DNA of 64,000 nt from Tamarix chinensis (GCA_030549775.1 CM060175.1:32095262-32159261), one strand, 5' to 3'. Numbered from the stretch's first letter, positions 37,578 through 51,100 are shown. The notes: a model not told the origin generated them from the letters alone. Numbers and translations are program-made.

Positions 37578-38020
37578 TAAAGCGTGACAAAGTAGGGCGG
37601 GAAAAAAGAAAAAGTAAAATAAAGATTGGGCCGGAATACAAGCAAAGAAGGAAAAGGAAATGAGGAGAAAAAGAAAAAAAAGAGATAATAAAAAGGGAAA
37701 ATGAGAAGGAAGAAAAATGAAAAAATAAGAAATTAAATTTAGGGTTAGAATTAGAATTACATTAAATTTATAATTAAGATAAAATATATTTATCTAGGTT
37801 TAGAATACCCAATTAGGTAAAGTAAAATTGGTTAATATATATAGATTAAGGGTGGATCAAAATAAAAATAAAAAATAAATGAATTAGAATAAATTTATTT
37901 AAGAATTTATGTGATTTTGCAAATTAAATGTTAAAAAATTAATTAAATTAATATTTAAGGATGATGTTAAAATATAAATAAATCAAGATTAATATTAAAT
38001 AATATTTTAGGGTATTATAG
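37578..38020 (-). mobile_element. Right end of another minus-strand LTR
   Basis: Ends TTTTAGGGTATTATA at 38020, a mutated TGTAATACCC LTR start in reverse. The sequence before it (TAGGGTTAGAATTAGAATTA) resembles the matching place at 14060-14272. No gene. Confidence 0.5.
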
Positions 38021-38542
38021 GTATGATCAAAGTACATTTGTGTCTCTAGGTTAATATGATCTCCCCTCAATTAAATAAAAATGAAAATAATTATTATTGG
38101 ATTATTGGTTCGATAGTAGCATTTGTGCTTATCTATGGTTCGATAGTAGCCTTTATGCCTACTTGTGTGTATATGTAATTTTATATATTTTTATTGGTAT
38201 TGTGTTTATGATAATTTCTATGATGTTATGGGATTTATTAGTAGTGATAATGAAATATGTAACCATTGTTATTGTTTATTATTTTGGGTTGATATTGGTT
38301 CTAATCATACTTAAAAATGAATCCCTTCGATGATCGGTTGGTAAGTATCATTATGTTTTAGGTGAACAAGTATGAGCAGTATGTGACCTTAATGGTATTA
38401 AGTTTTCTTATATAGCTATTGTATTTCAATCATTGCATGTACAATTTGATGTTTTATACCAAATAATATTATAATGCCTTGTATTTTTTCCATACTAGTT
38501 TTTCATATTGGTTTGATATAATGAGTTACTTAGTACCATTGT
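38021..38542 (+). mobile_element. Left piece of a plus-strand LTR split by later insertions
   Basis: It resembles 14630-15100 of the plus-strand LTR fragment (CCCCTCAATTAAATAAAAATG, GGTTCGATAGTAGC twice, 30 bp apart). The other piece is 54542-54973, on the far side of the solo LTR inserted at 38543. No gene. Confidence 0.5.
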
Positions 38543-40670
38543 TGTAACAAATCCTAAAAATCACCATTGAAAATTTAATTTTAAATGTAAAAATATACAC
38601 CATAAAAGGTGGTGTTACCTCCATAATTAGTATAAATCTGGCCCCAACCCATTCTTGTACCAACTACAAGGCAAAGTAAAAACAGGTGCAACCATGAAAA
38701 ACATAATAAGGAAAACATTTCATAACATAATAAGGGTTGAATATTGTTTTTACCAAGAATATACTAAAATACAAAAATGAAGCATTAAACTAGAATGCTA
38801 AAATGGTTAATAGCTAGATATCACTCTCTATGGGCCCCAACCCTAGATTACTACAACATCACCCTACCCTGATCATATCATCATAAGTGACAAATTCATC
38901 AAGGAAATCCTCAGTCACCTAATCATGGGAATGAAAAACATTCATAAAAAGGGTGATTAGTATGGTACATACTTAGTAAGGTAACAATACAATCAAGTAG
39001 GAATAAAGTAGTTAATGATACTATAACAAGATATAAAGGCACATAAGCAAGTTATAATAGTTCTTTCATGACTACTTGTTTGCAAGACATTAGTGTAATC
39101 ATTAGTTATCTCTTAAATTATATCCACATAGGTTCAGGGACCCCACTATTCTTACCAGTAGACCAGTAAATACAATATAGCCCATACATCACACTCTTGC
39201 TACTCTTGTCAATGGTGGAATGGTAAATATAATAAAAACACAAGATAGCTTGTAGCTATACACTATTCTCACTAGTGGACTGGTAAATATAATATAAGGA
39301 CAAGGTAGCACCCTTGTAGCCACTATTATCACAGGTGAAATGGTAAATGAGGTACAATTGGCCCCAACCCACGTGGTGTTCCACTGTAAGTAATTAGTGT
39401 CATTCCATAGGTTGTTATTGTCTAAGGATTTTATTAATTAAGCTTAGGACCCCATTATTCTCACCTGTAGACTAGTAAATATTATACAAACCCAAAGTAG
39501 CATGCTCTTGGTCACTATTCTAATCGATCACCGGTCTTAGCCACTATTCTCACCAATGAACCTATAAATACAATAAAAACCTAGGGAAACACGCCCTTAA
39601 CACTATTCTTACTATAATATCCCAAAATCCTAATTTCTGAAATTATGGCCAAATAAGGAATTATTAGGAAAATTGATTATTAAAATTTATTTACTTAAAA
39701 TGTAGAGAGTTAATTGAGATAGATTAAGAGGAAAATAATAAAGAATTTAATTGGAAGACAATTTGGGTATTTTTCTAATTAGCATGGAGGTTAAGGAAAT
39801 TTATCCAAAATAGCCTAACTAATTTAAAAATGGATTTAATTATTATAATTAAAATAATTATTATTAAAATTAAATATCTAAATTAATTATATAAATAAAT
39901 AAAGAACAAATATCCCCAACCATTTTATCATTTTCCTTTTTCCTTTTTCCTTTTTCCTTTTCTCCTTTCTTTTCTTTTTCTTTCTTCCTCTATTTTTTTT
40001 TCTTCTTCTTCCCCCAGTTTGGGCCAGCCCGTCGACCCAAATCTCCTTTCTCCCCCCCGTCTCGCGCACCCGGCCTGCGCAGCCCAAACCCCCTCCCCGC
40101 CTCTCCTTCCTTCTTCTCGCCCGCGGCCCAACGCCATGCGACGCCAACCCCGTGCGCCCGTGCGCTGCGTTTTTCCCTCAGTACCGTCGAAACGCCGCGT
40201 CATGCTAAACGACCTTATGACCGTTGCCAGCCTTCGACGCGACGCGACGTTTTCCTCCCACAATCCTCAAAACGCCGCGTTTTGTTTTAAAACTTTATAA
40301 CGCCGCCGAACCGGCCGGTTCCCTTCCTTTTCTTCCTCCCCTGGACCGCCGCTCCTCCTCCTTTCCCCTTCCTTCTTCCTCCCCGACCTGCAACTCGACC
40401 CTACAACCCTCGAATATCGCCGGCCACCTCTGCACGCCGACCGTCCTCCCCTGCCCTTCCCTGCCTCTCTCCCGTCGTTTTCTTTCTCTTTTCGACCCCG
40501 ACCAAGTCCCTCTCTCCCTTTCCCACGTGCCCACCTCTTTCCCTTTTCCTCTCCCCTTCCCTGACCCAGCCTGCCATGGCAGGACCTACACCACCTGCCA
40601 CCGGCCGGCCACCTGCACACCTGCCTCGCATGCCTCCTTCTCCCCTTGTCGTCTTCCCCTTCCAATTGTC

Positions 40671-40678
40671 TATAAATA
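40671..40678 (+). promoter_or_regulatory. TATA box of the plus-strand solo LTR
   Basis: TATAAATA followed by CCCCCCATTGG, about 1.06 kb into the LTR. Transcription would start near 40700, which would put the U3/R border there. The same TATAAATACCCC word occurs in the older LTR on the other strand. Activity is inference. Confidence 0.55.
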
Positions 40679-41366
40679 CCCCCCATTGGCAGCCCCGATC
40701 AGCTCCCTTTTCGTTTTTTTACCCCGAAACCCTGCCTCTCCGCCGCCTCAAAAAGACGGGCTTTTCGGCATCACCGGAGACATCCGCTACCACCTCTGGC
40801 CACCGTTACCATCCCTCCACCTCCCTCGACAAAACCAAGCCACCACCACCCTCCGCCTTGCCCTACACGTGCCGCCTTCGCCGTGCAAAGTTCCTATCCC
40901 GAAAACCACCACTTCCAGCCCGTCGCCGCCTTGGGCCACCTTTTGCCGCCTCCTCCGCCGCTACCAGCTACCCTTCGACCCTCCAAAATGCCCAGTAGAC
41001 CTCCCTCTACCTTTCCCTGCCTTCAACTTCCCCTGCCTCCCTCTCCTCCTTCCTCCCTCATCTTCCACCTCTCTCCACCATCCTCGACTGTCGCCGTCGC
41101 CGCCGCGCGCCGCCGCCCCTTGCCACGCCACCACCCTCACTCCACTCCCCTTCACCTGCTGCTTCTCCCCCCACCTCAACCTTCTCTTTTCCTCCTACCA
41201 TCCAGCCCCCACCTTGATCTTTTCCCTTCCCTTCCTCCTCCACCGTCGCCGCCGTCGCCGCCACGCGCCGCCGCCGGACCACCACCGACCCTAGGTGGTT
41301 CTCCACTCATCCAAACCCTAATATCCCTTTTATATAACTACTACTAATTTCTACCAATATTAATAC

Positions 41367-41368
<2 letters not shown>

Positions 41369-41397
<29 letters not shown>

Positions 41398-41453
41398 TCT
41401 TTCATTACTATTACTATTATTATTATTATCATTATTATCATTATTGTTATTAC

Positions 41454-41487
<34 letters not shown>

Positions 41488-41900
41488 GTCATTATTACCA
41501 TTATTATTGTCTTTATTATTAATGTTCTTATTTTCTTACTAATACTAACATCCCTTTTAAACCCTAACTTGTATTATACTTAACTTTGGTCATATTCTTA
41601 TAATTATTAGTATTAAAATTTTTATTATTATTATCTCTATTATCCTTAATATGGTTATTATTATTACTACTTAACCTTACTTGGTTGTATTATTGTTATA
41701 ACCATTACTACTAGGAGTATTATTATTATTATCGTTATTATTAGTATTATTACCATTATCATTATCACCCTTAAGAATGGTTTACTTGTACTATTGTGAC
41801 CTTATAATATTAGTATTTCAAACCTAACACCATTGTTGGACTTAATCTTAAAAACGCTAGAGTTCTATTACTTGAAACATAAGTATCACTATTAGTAGTC

Positions 41901-41967
<67 letters not shown>

Positions 41968-41969
41968 CA
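41369..41969. repeat. ATT/TTA microsatellites in LTR
   Basis: Several runs of TTA units separated by diverged stretches. The longest, at 41902-41967, is about 22 uninterrupted units. Confidence 0.9.
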
Positions 41970-42532
41970 CTATTTTACTATGACTAGTGAACACTAGTAT
42001 TATAAGAATGGAACTAATGGGCTTAATAAAATAAGTGTAACAATAAGTATAATAAATAACTATATTTTGACTACTAATATTTAGTATACTAATTCTAATG
42101 TAAAAACCCTAGTTTTTGTATAAAACCCTTTTTAGTAATAAAAACCCTAACCTTAAACTAGAATGAGGATTGATTATAAGGGAAACTAATACTTAGCATT
42201 TTCCCCTTTTATAGGTAACCCCGACCAAAGCCCTAAGGAGTTAGAGGAGCGTGCTCCAAGCCCGGCGTCGCCTTAGGTAAGGACGAAGCTAATGGCCTTG
42301 TGCTATGTGTGACATGGATGTGTTGAATGTTATGTATGTCATACTATGCCATGTATTATATGATTTGTGTATAACTTGTCTTATGTGTAGCGCAGCTTGG
42401 AGATTGAGGTATGTTGTATGTGCTTCCGTGACATGAGCATGACATTTATATGTATGAGGTTTATGATGTAATATGTTATGGCCCATTAGGACATGCATGT
42501 AAGGATAAATGGTAATATGAGTTGGGAACCAT

Positions 42533-43190
42533 CATGGGAGTCTTGAAGTTTGTATGGTGGGATTAGGGTTTGTATGGTGGCATAAATGTTCGCATGGTGG
42601 TACTAATGATTTCATAGTGGTATTAATGGCTTATGGTGGTATTCGGGTTCGTATGGTGGTATTGTGATTTTACGGAGGCATTAATGTTGTATGGTGGTAT
42701 TTGTGTTTTTATGGAGGTATTACTGTTGTATGGTGGTATTTTTGATTTATGGAGGTATTAATGTTGTATGGTGGTATTAGGGTTGTATGGTGGTATTAGG
42801 GTTTGTATGGTGGTATTAGGGTTTGTATGGTGGCATAAATGTTCGCATGGTGGTACTAATGATTTCATAGTGGTATTAATGGCTTATGGTGGTATTCGGG
42901 TTCGTATGGTGGTATTGTGATTTTATGGAGGTATTAATGTTGTATGGTGTTATTTGTGATTTTATGGAGGTATTAATGTTGTATGGTGGTATTAGGGTTT
43001 GTATGGTGGTATTAGTGATCTTATGGAGGTGTTAATCTTGTATGGTGGTACTAGGGTTTGTATGGTGGTATTTGTGATTTTATGGGGGTATTAATGTTGT
43101 ATGGTGGTATTAGGGTTTGCATGGTGGTATTAATGTTGGTATGGTGGCATTAGGGTTTGCATGGTGGAGTTAGGGTTTTGCATGGGAGTT
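42533..43190 (+). repeat. ~20-bp minisatellite with telomere-like words
   Basis: The unit is close to TGTATGGTGGTATTAGGGTT, about 30 copies with variation (GTGATTTTATGGAGGTATTA forms). Seven or eight units hold TTAGGGTTT or TAGGGTTT, i.e. AAACCCTA on the other strand. The same array, reversed, is at 47760-48170. Confidence 0.85.
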
Positions 43191-43559
43191 AGTGATTGTA
43201 TGGAATCGGGGTTTGGAGTGATTAACTCTGGGGCGTTGTGATTAAGTAGGGATGGAGTAACCAATTGTGACTGTTGAGGATAATTAAGGTTTAGGATGGC
43301 TAAGTACGGTGGTTATGGTAAAATATGGATGAGAGTGGTTAACCACGGGTTGGTGTGGACAATTAGGGTTGGTTCTGACTGCTTAGAGTTGTTTAGCGTT
43401 ATCATGTGTATTATCGATTAAAGGGTAGTTATTAATGCGGAATTTTACTGGTTGCGATGTGTAAAGCATAAAGAGAATGATTTATGCGTATCCTTGGTGA
43501 AAACCTTTTTGAATAAGATATGTTAAGACATTAACTACTTACAAAGAAAGATGTTGAGC

Positions 43560-43890
43560 CGGACCCGGGCCGGTCCACCGACAAATAATAGTGGCAGGGT
43601 AAGTTACCCTCGTGACCGGTCCACCGGCTATAATAGTGGCAGGGCATGGCCCTCGTGACTGTTCCACCGGCTATAATAGTGGGGGATTCCGTGCTCAACA
43701 AACTAATAAGAATGATGATAAGACCTGGGAAAGATACGAATATTTATAGTGGAACACCTTGTGAGTCGGGGCCAGACCGGTCCACCGGCAAATAATAGTG
43801 GCAGGATATGTTACCCTCGTGACCGGTCCACCGGCTATAATAGTGGCAGGGCATGGCCCTCGTGACCGTTCCACCGGCTATAATAGTGGG
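43560..43890 (+). repeat. Short-palindrome array in LTR
   Basis: About six copies of CCGGTCCACCGG (arms CCGGT and ACCGG), each followed by CTATAATAGTGG, spaced about 46 bp within two groups. Confidence 0.8.
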
Positions 43891-44574
43891 GTTCCCGCAC
43901 TCACACGGACTATTAAAGAATATGTGTGGAATGAACGTATTATTATTAATGAGAAATAAGAATAAGTCACCGGAAAGTATTCGGGCCTTATCTTGCTGGT
44001 TATCGCATGTTGTCTATATGATTGTGCTACATACGTTATGTTGTATGATTGTATGCTTGGTCTTAGCGCACCAACGCCCTTACTCAGTATTGGACCCGTA
44101 CTGATACTACCTTGATTGAATGGGTCCTGTGATGATCCACCAATGGTGGGGAGCAAACCTCCTATGCAGGTTTGATCAGTTACAAATTGTGGGGTGGAAG
44201 GCTTGGCTTGAGTGAGTAGGCGATCCGGATATTGGTCCCTTGGGATCTGTTTTATTTGGCTATATTTTGTACTACGCTTATTGTTTTGAAACTGTACTCA
44301 AAGTTGTATTCCTAAACAATATTTTAACTGTTGTTGACTCGTGGTTTTCGTGAATGGTCTATGTTAACTATGGACCTATGTTTTGATGACTCTTACTTAA
44401 TGATTGTTTAGTTTAGCCTTAGCACTTAGTATCGGAACGGTAGGAGTGAACCGGTCTGGTACTAAGTGTGGCGATAATACCCCCAAGTTTATGGTTTTAA
44501 TTCTTTCGCTTCCGCCAAAACCTTTGTCTTAAACGAAATTTTTCAGGAATGAAATTTGGGGGTGTTACACTTAC

Positions 44575-45728
44575 CTGTAGACCAATAAATATAATACAAA
44601 TGATCTTGACTCAAGTGATCTTCTACTTTATATGAATAGTGTCTTATTATTCAGATATCTCGTGCAACCACGCACAACCCATGTATGAAACTTTCCCTAC
44701 TACCACCTCAGGCCAACCCTGGCATTTTAGAAACCCTAATTTCTTAAGGCCTGTATATCCTCACCTTCTATTGATCCTTTGAGTCCCTAGTTTATCCAAT
44801 AACAAACCTACCATTAGAAAACCCTTTTATTCCTAAGTCATAGCCTATTTCCCCTAGTCCTTACATAGGATAACCATTAGTCCCTATAGTTTCTCCTCAA
44901 AACCTAAGTTTTACCCAAATTGGCTTAGCCCCTTCTCTATTATTCATTTAACCCTTAAATTCTACAACCAAATATATATTACTATGATTATCCATCTTAT
45001 AAAGCTTTGTAGCATAACTCCTTCATTTTACACATTTAATAGAAACCTTCCCAATGGACTCCTCTTAAAACCCTAATTTTCCATTAGTATCCTACTTATC
45101 CTACCTAACCATCAGACTTAACACATAATCCCCACAAAGCATATTCATCATCTTAGTTCATAGGCACAACCTAACTTTCCCATTTCCTAAATGTGATAAT
45201 GACCTACCCTTAGGGTTTTGTACTGCCAAAACCCTAGCTCCACCTAGTTAGTACTCTCCCATCCTTTAGCATTCAAGGAATCCCTTTTTTGCTTCCAAGC
45301 TACCGAACAATACCATCATCTCCCTCATAACCATTCTTAACAACCATCCCTCACTTAGTTACCCTAATACCTAGAACATATTAGGTTTGACCCACTCCAT
45401 GCATAGTCAACCCTTTCTAGAAAAAATCTTCCCTAATTCACTTTTATAATTACCATAATTATTATTTAACATTCTCTAAATGATATTCGACTAACTTTTT
45501 CCTTAAGGCTTCCCCCATATGCCATTTCCTATAATATTGACCAAAATGCCCTTGAGTCTCTAACACCCTACCTAAGCCTCATGACTTTAAATGCAATAAC
45601 TTCCCAACAGGACTAGAACATAGAGTACCATATAATATAATTTACACATCAACATATGAACCAACACAATCATGCCCACACATATTCTTACCTAAGATCC
45701 TTGCAAGCTAAGCTGCACAAACAATTGT
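44575..45728 (-). mobile_element. Middle piece of the older solo LTR, between the two nested LTRs
   Basis: C- and T-rich LTR sequence with repeated AACCCTAATTT-like words. It continues the sequence broken at 39612 (left piece ends ACTATTCTTAC, this piece starts CTGTAGACCAATAAATA, as in ACTATTCTCACCTGTAGAC nearby at 39450-39475). No gene. Confidence 0.65.
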
Positions 45729-46519
45729 TGTAACACCCCCAAATTTCACTTCTGAAAAAAAAAATTTTTTAAAGATTAAAGCGGAAGCTAGGAGCGAATT
45801 TGGGAAATGTTACCGCCACATCTAACACAAGATAAATGTCAACCATCTATCTCATGTTAGATGCAAGGCTAAAACCTGTCAAACAATTAAATCTGAATTT
45901 CAAATCCCATCAAACAATTAAATCCGAAAAGTAAACACTTATCATAATACGAGAAATTTAAAGTCAATTACAAAACCCTTAGAAATCTGAAAACAATACT
46001 TGCAACTTCCAAAGGTGAATACAATTAAACAAAATAAATCCCGAAGGATAAATATCCGGATCGCCTACTCACTCAGGTCAAGCCTTCCACCCCAAAACAG
46101 TATCTGATCTTAACTTGCACAAGAGGTCTGCTCCCCACCATCGGTGGATCATCACAGGACCCATTCAACCAGTGTAGTATCAGTACGGGTCCAATACTGA
46201 GTAAGTCTTGCTACCCTACCTTATAGGAGAGATATCATCAAGTGCATATTAAATTGTAGTACAATACATTAATACAATATCATACATACTCACCACCCAC
46301 AGCATGAATCTTGCCATACATTCATAGTATCATTTAAAACATATGCAACATCCCAGTTAACATATACGCGTGGTATAACCGAAATAATACGTGACTCATT
46401 ATGCACATAAACAGCATGTGGTGATACATATAATAAAAGCTGGCCAAGGTCCAACTAGACTTATTCTTTATTCTCATTAATAATATATTCATTCCACACA
46501 TATTCTTTAATAATCCGTG

Positions 46520-47200
46520 TAAGCGCGGGGACCCCACTATTATAGCCGGTGGACCAGAAATCAACACTCAGGGCAGAACGCCTCTGACCACTATTATAGC
46601 CGGTGGACCGGAATCAACACCCAGGGCAGAACGCCTCTGGCCACTATTCTAACCGGTGGACCGGACTGGCCCCGAACTTACATGGTGTTTCATTGTAAGT
46701 ACTTAGTATTTTTCCTGTGGATTACTTCATTCAGATTCATTCAACATATTCTTTATTAGCCCATGTGAGCGCGGGAGCCCCACTATTATAGCCGGTGGAC
46801 CGGAAATAAACACACAGGGCGGAACGCCTCTGACCACTATTATAGCCGGTGGACCGGAAATAAACACCCAGGGCAAAACGCCTCTGGCCACTATTCTAAC
46901 CGGTGGACCGGACTGGCCCCGACTCACATGGTGTTCCACTGTAAGTATTTAGTATTTTCCCTATGGATTAACTTATTCATTTGGGTCTGTCGAGCCGAGA
47001 TCCCCCACTATTATAACTGGTGGACCGGATGTAAACACACAGGGCAGAACGCCTCTGACCACTATTATAGCCGGTGGACCGGAACGAAACGCACAGGGCA
47101 GAACGCCTCTGACCACTATTATAGCCGGTGGACTGGAACGAAACGCACAGGGCAAGACGCCTCTGACCACTATTCTAACCGGTGGACCGGACTGGGCTCG
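46520..47200 (-). repeat. Palindrome-bearing tandem repeats in LTR
   Basis: About ten copies of CCGGTGGACCGG or one-base variants, each preceded by CCACTATTATAG. The units are about 55-60 bp, grouped in three blocks about 220-250 bp long. Confidence 0.85.
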
Positions 47201-47759
47201 GCTCAACATCTTTCACTTTACGTGATTAATGTCTTATTCGTGTCTTATTAATCACACATCACCCTTGACATGCATAAATCATTCTCTTTATACGGTACAC
47301 ATCACGACAAATAAAATCTCACATTCATAACTACACTTTAGTCAATACATACTCATGATAACACCAAACAACTCTAAGCAACCATAACCAACCCTAATTG
47401 TCCACACCAAACCGTGGTTAACCACTCTTAACCCTATTTTATCATAACAACCATACTTAGCCATCCCAACCCTTAATTATCTTCGACAAATCACAATTAG
47501 CTACTCCAACCCTACTTAATCACAACGACCCAGAGTTAATCACTCCAAACCCTAATTTTGTCTCCTCCATACCCTTATAATACTCCACGTACTATTCTCC
47601 GTCCAAAACTGTTAAACGCCCAAATCATACTTGCATTACCTTACTTACATCCCAAATCAACCTATCATACGTAAATTTTCGCTCCCACGCAAACGTTACA
47701 CATCCCACACAGCCTCTCGAACTTTTCATACAACCCTAAATCCCATACAATCATTAACT

Positions 47760-48170
47760 CCCATGCAAAACCCTAATTCCACCATGCGGACCCTAATACC
47801 ACCATAAAACATTAATACTACCATACAACCATAATACCACCATGCAAACCCTAATACCGCCATAAGCCATTAATACCACCATGAAATCACAAATACCACC
47901 ATACAAACCCTAATACCACCATGCGAACCCTAACACCACCATTCCAACCATAATACCACCATACAAACCCTAATACCACCATAAGCCATCAATACCATTT
48001 TGCAATCATTAATACTACCATACGAACATTAATACCACCATACAAACCCTAATACCAACATACAACATTAATACCTCCATAAAATCATAAATACCACCAT
48101 ACAACCCGAATACCACCATGCGAACCATTGGTACCGCCCTAGAATATTAATACCATCATACAAACTTCAA
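47760..48170 (-). repeat. ~20-bp minisatellite, reversed copy
   Basis: The unit is close to AAACCCTAATACCACCATAC. Five or more units have the full AAACCCTAA word. It corresponds to 42533-43190 read on the other strand. Confidence 0.85.
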
Positions 48171-51100
48171 GACTCCCATGATGGTTCCCAACCCATATTA
48201 CCATTTATCCTATTATGCATGTCCTAGAGGGCCATAATATAATACATCATAAACATCATACATATACATGTCATGCTCATATCATGGGAACACATACAAC
48301 ATACCTCAATCTCCAAGCTGCGCTACACATAAGGCAAGTTATACACAACTCATATAATACATGGCATAGCATGGCATACACAACATTCAACACATCCATG
48401 TCACACATAGCACAAGGCCATTAGCTCCGTCCTTACTAAACACCCACAAGTAGAGGTAAGTAGAGACTTACCTGGATCCGAAGCTAGCTAAGTGACGTAA
48501 GAGGGAGAGAGATCCCTAGCTCGTGGATCCACGAGAAAGCTTTCCTAGACCCGATAGAAATCAACACTAAATTAGGAACTATCCTATCAATCAATAATCC
48601 ATATATTCTAATTAAATAAACACAAACGACACAATTGATCTTTCTTAGAAAACGTGTCCAAAATTAAAACTGAAAAGCATAGCTCTAATAAAATTTAAGG
48701 TTAAAACTAAATCAAAACGGATTAATACAATTATCCTTTGGGACATTTCAACTTAATTTGGAAATCTTGAGAAAGAGTAATCGATCATAAGGTAATTTAT
48801 CGAAAATAACTTATTTATTAGGTTTTACAACTAAATAGGTAACCCAACCATTTACATAGAACCCAAATCCAAACCGATTAGGTTAAAACAGAATTTAAAT
48901 GGTTTAAAACCCAAGGATAGAATTCGATTAGATAAAATACACATAACAAAAATCAATTTTATAAAATCATCCTCGAAAATTAGGGTTTTTAATGCCTAAA
49001 CCACAAATCGGCCAAATCACTTTGATTACCTCAAATTGATAGTTTTAAAACACAATTAAACTAATTTTAGATAAATCTAGACAATCAATTTCAACAAAAC
49101 GATCTTCCGATAAATCAATTCCAGATGATCAATTTTCAAAATCAGGGTTTGAAAGTCCACGGCGTAAACTCAGGTAGTTCAATTTAATCAATTCAAATTA
49201 AAGGTATTAGAAAGCAATTAATACCATTTCAACCATTTCTATACATTCAATTTTAGAAAAACAACAATACAAGTAATCGATTTCATAATCTCACTTGAAA
49301 TTTAGGGTTTTAGGCCCGAAAATACAATTCGTTAGAATTCTATAAATTCAATCAAATTGAATGTTTAGAAATTCAATTAAACACATTTTATAACATATCA
49401 AATAATCAATTGCTCAAAACTAGTAAAAGAAATACACAATTTAGCCCAATTAGGGTTTTTGAGCCTGGAACGCAAATCCGATTAATTCTTGCCAAAACAT
49501 ATCAATTGAAGGTTCAGAAATGTAATTAAACATATTCTAATGTAATTTATATAGTCAATTAAATAAAATAACTCGATTACACAATCCAATTTAAATCCGC
49601 GGGAGTTTTAACCTAAAAATCCAATTCCGATCAATTACGCATAATTTTCCCAAATCGACACTTCTAATATAAAATTAAATACATTTTAAACGGTATTATA
49701 AAATCAATTGAGCGGAACGGCTCAATTATACGACCCAATTTCATTACACCCAAAATTTGACCTAGGAATCAAATTCCGATAAAACCTACATAAATTTCTC
49801 AAATTGACGGTTCCAAAATGAAATTGGATACATTTTAAAACATTTTGTATAATCAATTTATCAAAAATAGCTAAATCGGACGAATCCGAAAAATTCGGGC
49901 ATAACCCGGCCAAAAATCTAATTTTTCCAAAATTCCAACACAACCACACAATTAACCCGTCCAAATCAATCTTACAGCATATTCATACATAATCAAACAA
50001 CTAATTTATCTTTTTATAAGCTAATTCATATCCAATTAATTAAAACAAGGGTTAGGGTTTTTCGAAAATTATACCAAACGAAAAACCGACAAATCGAGGC
50101 AAGGGAAGGTCGGGGAAGCTTCGTTGGAGGTCGAACAGTGCTCGCCGGTGGTCAGCGTGGCTCGCCGGTGGCCGGACGCTGGCGACGCGGCCTGCGTTGC
50201 TACTGCTGCTCTTGCGCTGCTGCTGTCGCCCGCTGCTGCTGCGGCTGCTGCTGCTGCTGGTAGCTGTTGTGGCGGTGGTCGACGGTTGCTGGCGAAGTTG
50301 GCCGGAGCGGGGAGGAGCTGGGGAGCGATGAGGGAGGCTGGGTTGGCTAGGGCTTCGAGCTGCAGAACGGGGTGCACAGGAGAGGGGTCGGGGTAGGGAA
50401 GAGAGAAAGAAAAAGAAGAGGGGGGGGGTTCGGTCGGGCACCGGTTGGTTTTTTTTTTTACGAAAACAAGTATCAAATAAAATATTAAAAGCTTAAAAAT
50501 TAATATTGGAAGATTTTATCTAAAATTCATCAAACGAAAAATATTTCGTAAGTTTCCGAAAGCTTAAAATAAATAAAACAACTATATACAAAATTTCGGA
50601 AACATTTTTGGCAGAATTTATCAACGAACATAAAAATTGTATTATCTACGAAAATACGTTATAAGACCCCGAAAAATTATTTAAAAACATATACTGAAAT
50701 ATTTAAGTCAAATTCGAATAATCCAAGGCTAATTTAAATAATTTCCGAAATCGGTTTTCCGTAAACCAAAAATCGTAAAACGGAAGAAAATTAATTCCGG
50801 AAAGAAATTCATAAATAAACTCTGAAATCTTTTTAATTTAAAACTTCTCGAAGATATTAACAATTTTCGAAAACGAATAATTTAAAGTCGGAAATATTTT
50901 CTACGGATAAAATCATTAAAATAAATTTAACTATTTAAATAGAAATTCTATAATTTAAATAATATATTTAGTTAACAAAATATAACTCCAAAAATAAGGT
51001 CGTAATCACACGAAGAAGTTATAATCGAAAATGAATCTAAAATATTAAAAATCAAAATACGAGAAGAACGGGAATACATATTTTTAACCGAAAATCGAAA

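Larger units (their letters stand above)
39613..44569 (+). mobile_element. Solo LTR, plus strand, 4957 bp, perfect target site duplication
   Basis: Starts TATAATATCCC (from TGTAATACCC) at 39613 and ends GGGGGTGTTACA at 44569. The five bases CTTAC stand on both sides (39608-39612 and 44570-44574). Inside, in order: a pyrimidine- and GC-rich block with many CpG (39930-41300) and a TATA box at 40671; ATT microsatellites (41369-41969); a ~20-bp minisatellite (42533-43190); a short-palindrome array (43560-43890); and TACTGATACTAC at 44099, 459-470 bp before the end. No internal domain and no genes. Confidence 0.9.

Noticed and set aside
40224..41294. 356-codon open frame and several overlapping frames on both strands
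   Set aside because: They lie in the C/T-rich block of a solo LTR. The peptides are low-complexity Pro/Ser/Leu, and several frames are open at once because of base skew.
41307..41501. Poly-isoleucine minus-strand open frame
   Set aside because: ATT microsatellite.
42533..43190. Interstitial telomere repeat
   Set aside because: The AAACCCTAA word is embedded in a ~20-bp unit and is not in tandem heptamers, so it is an LTR minisatellite.
43560..47200. Regular direct repeats that could look like a CRISPR array
   Set aside because: Plant nuclear DNA, the spacers are themselves repeats, and the arrays lie inside LTRs.
50052..50476. Minus-strand open frames with Ser and Ala runs
   Set aside because: Produced by a CTG/GCTGCT repeat in the LTR; no recognisable protein.
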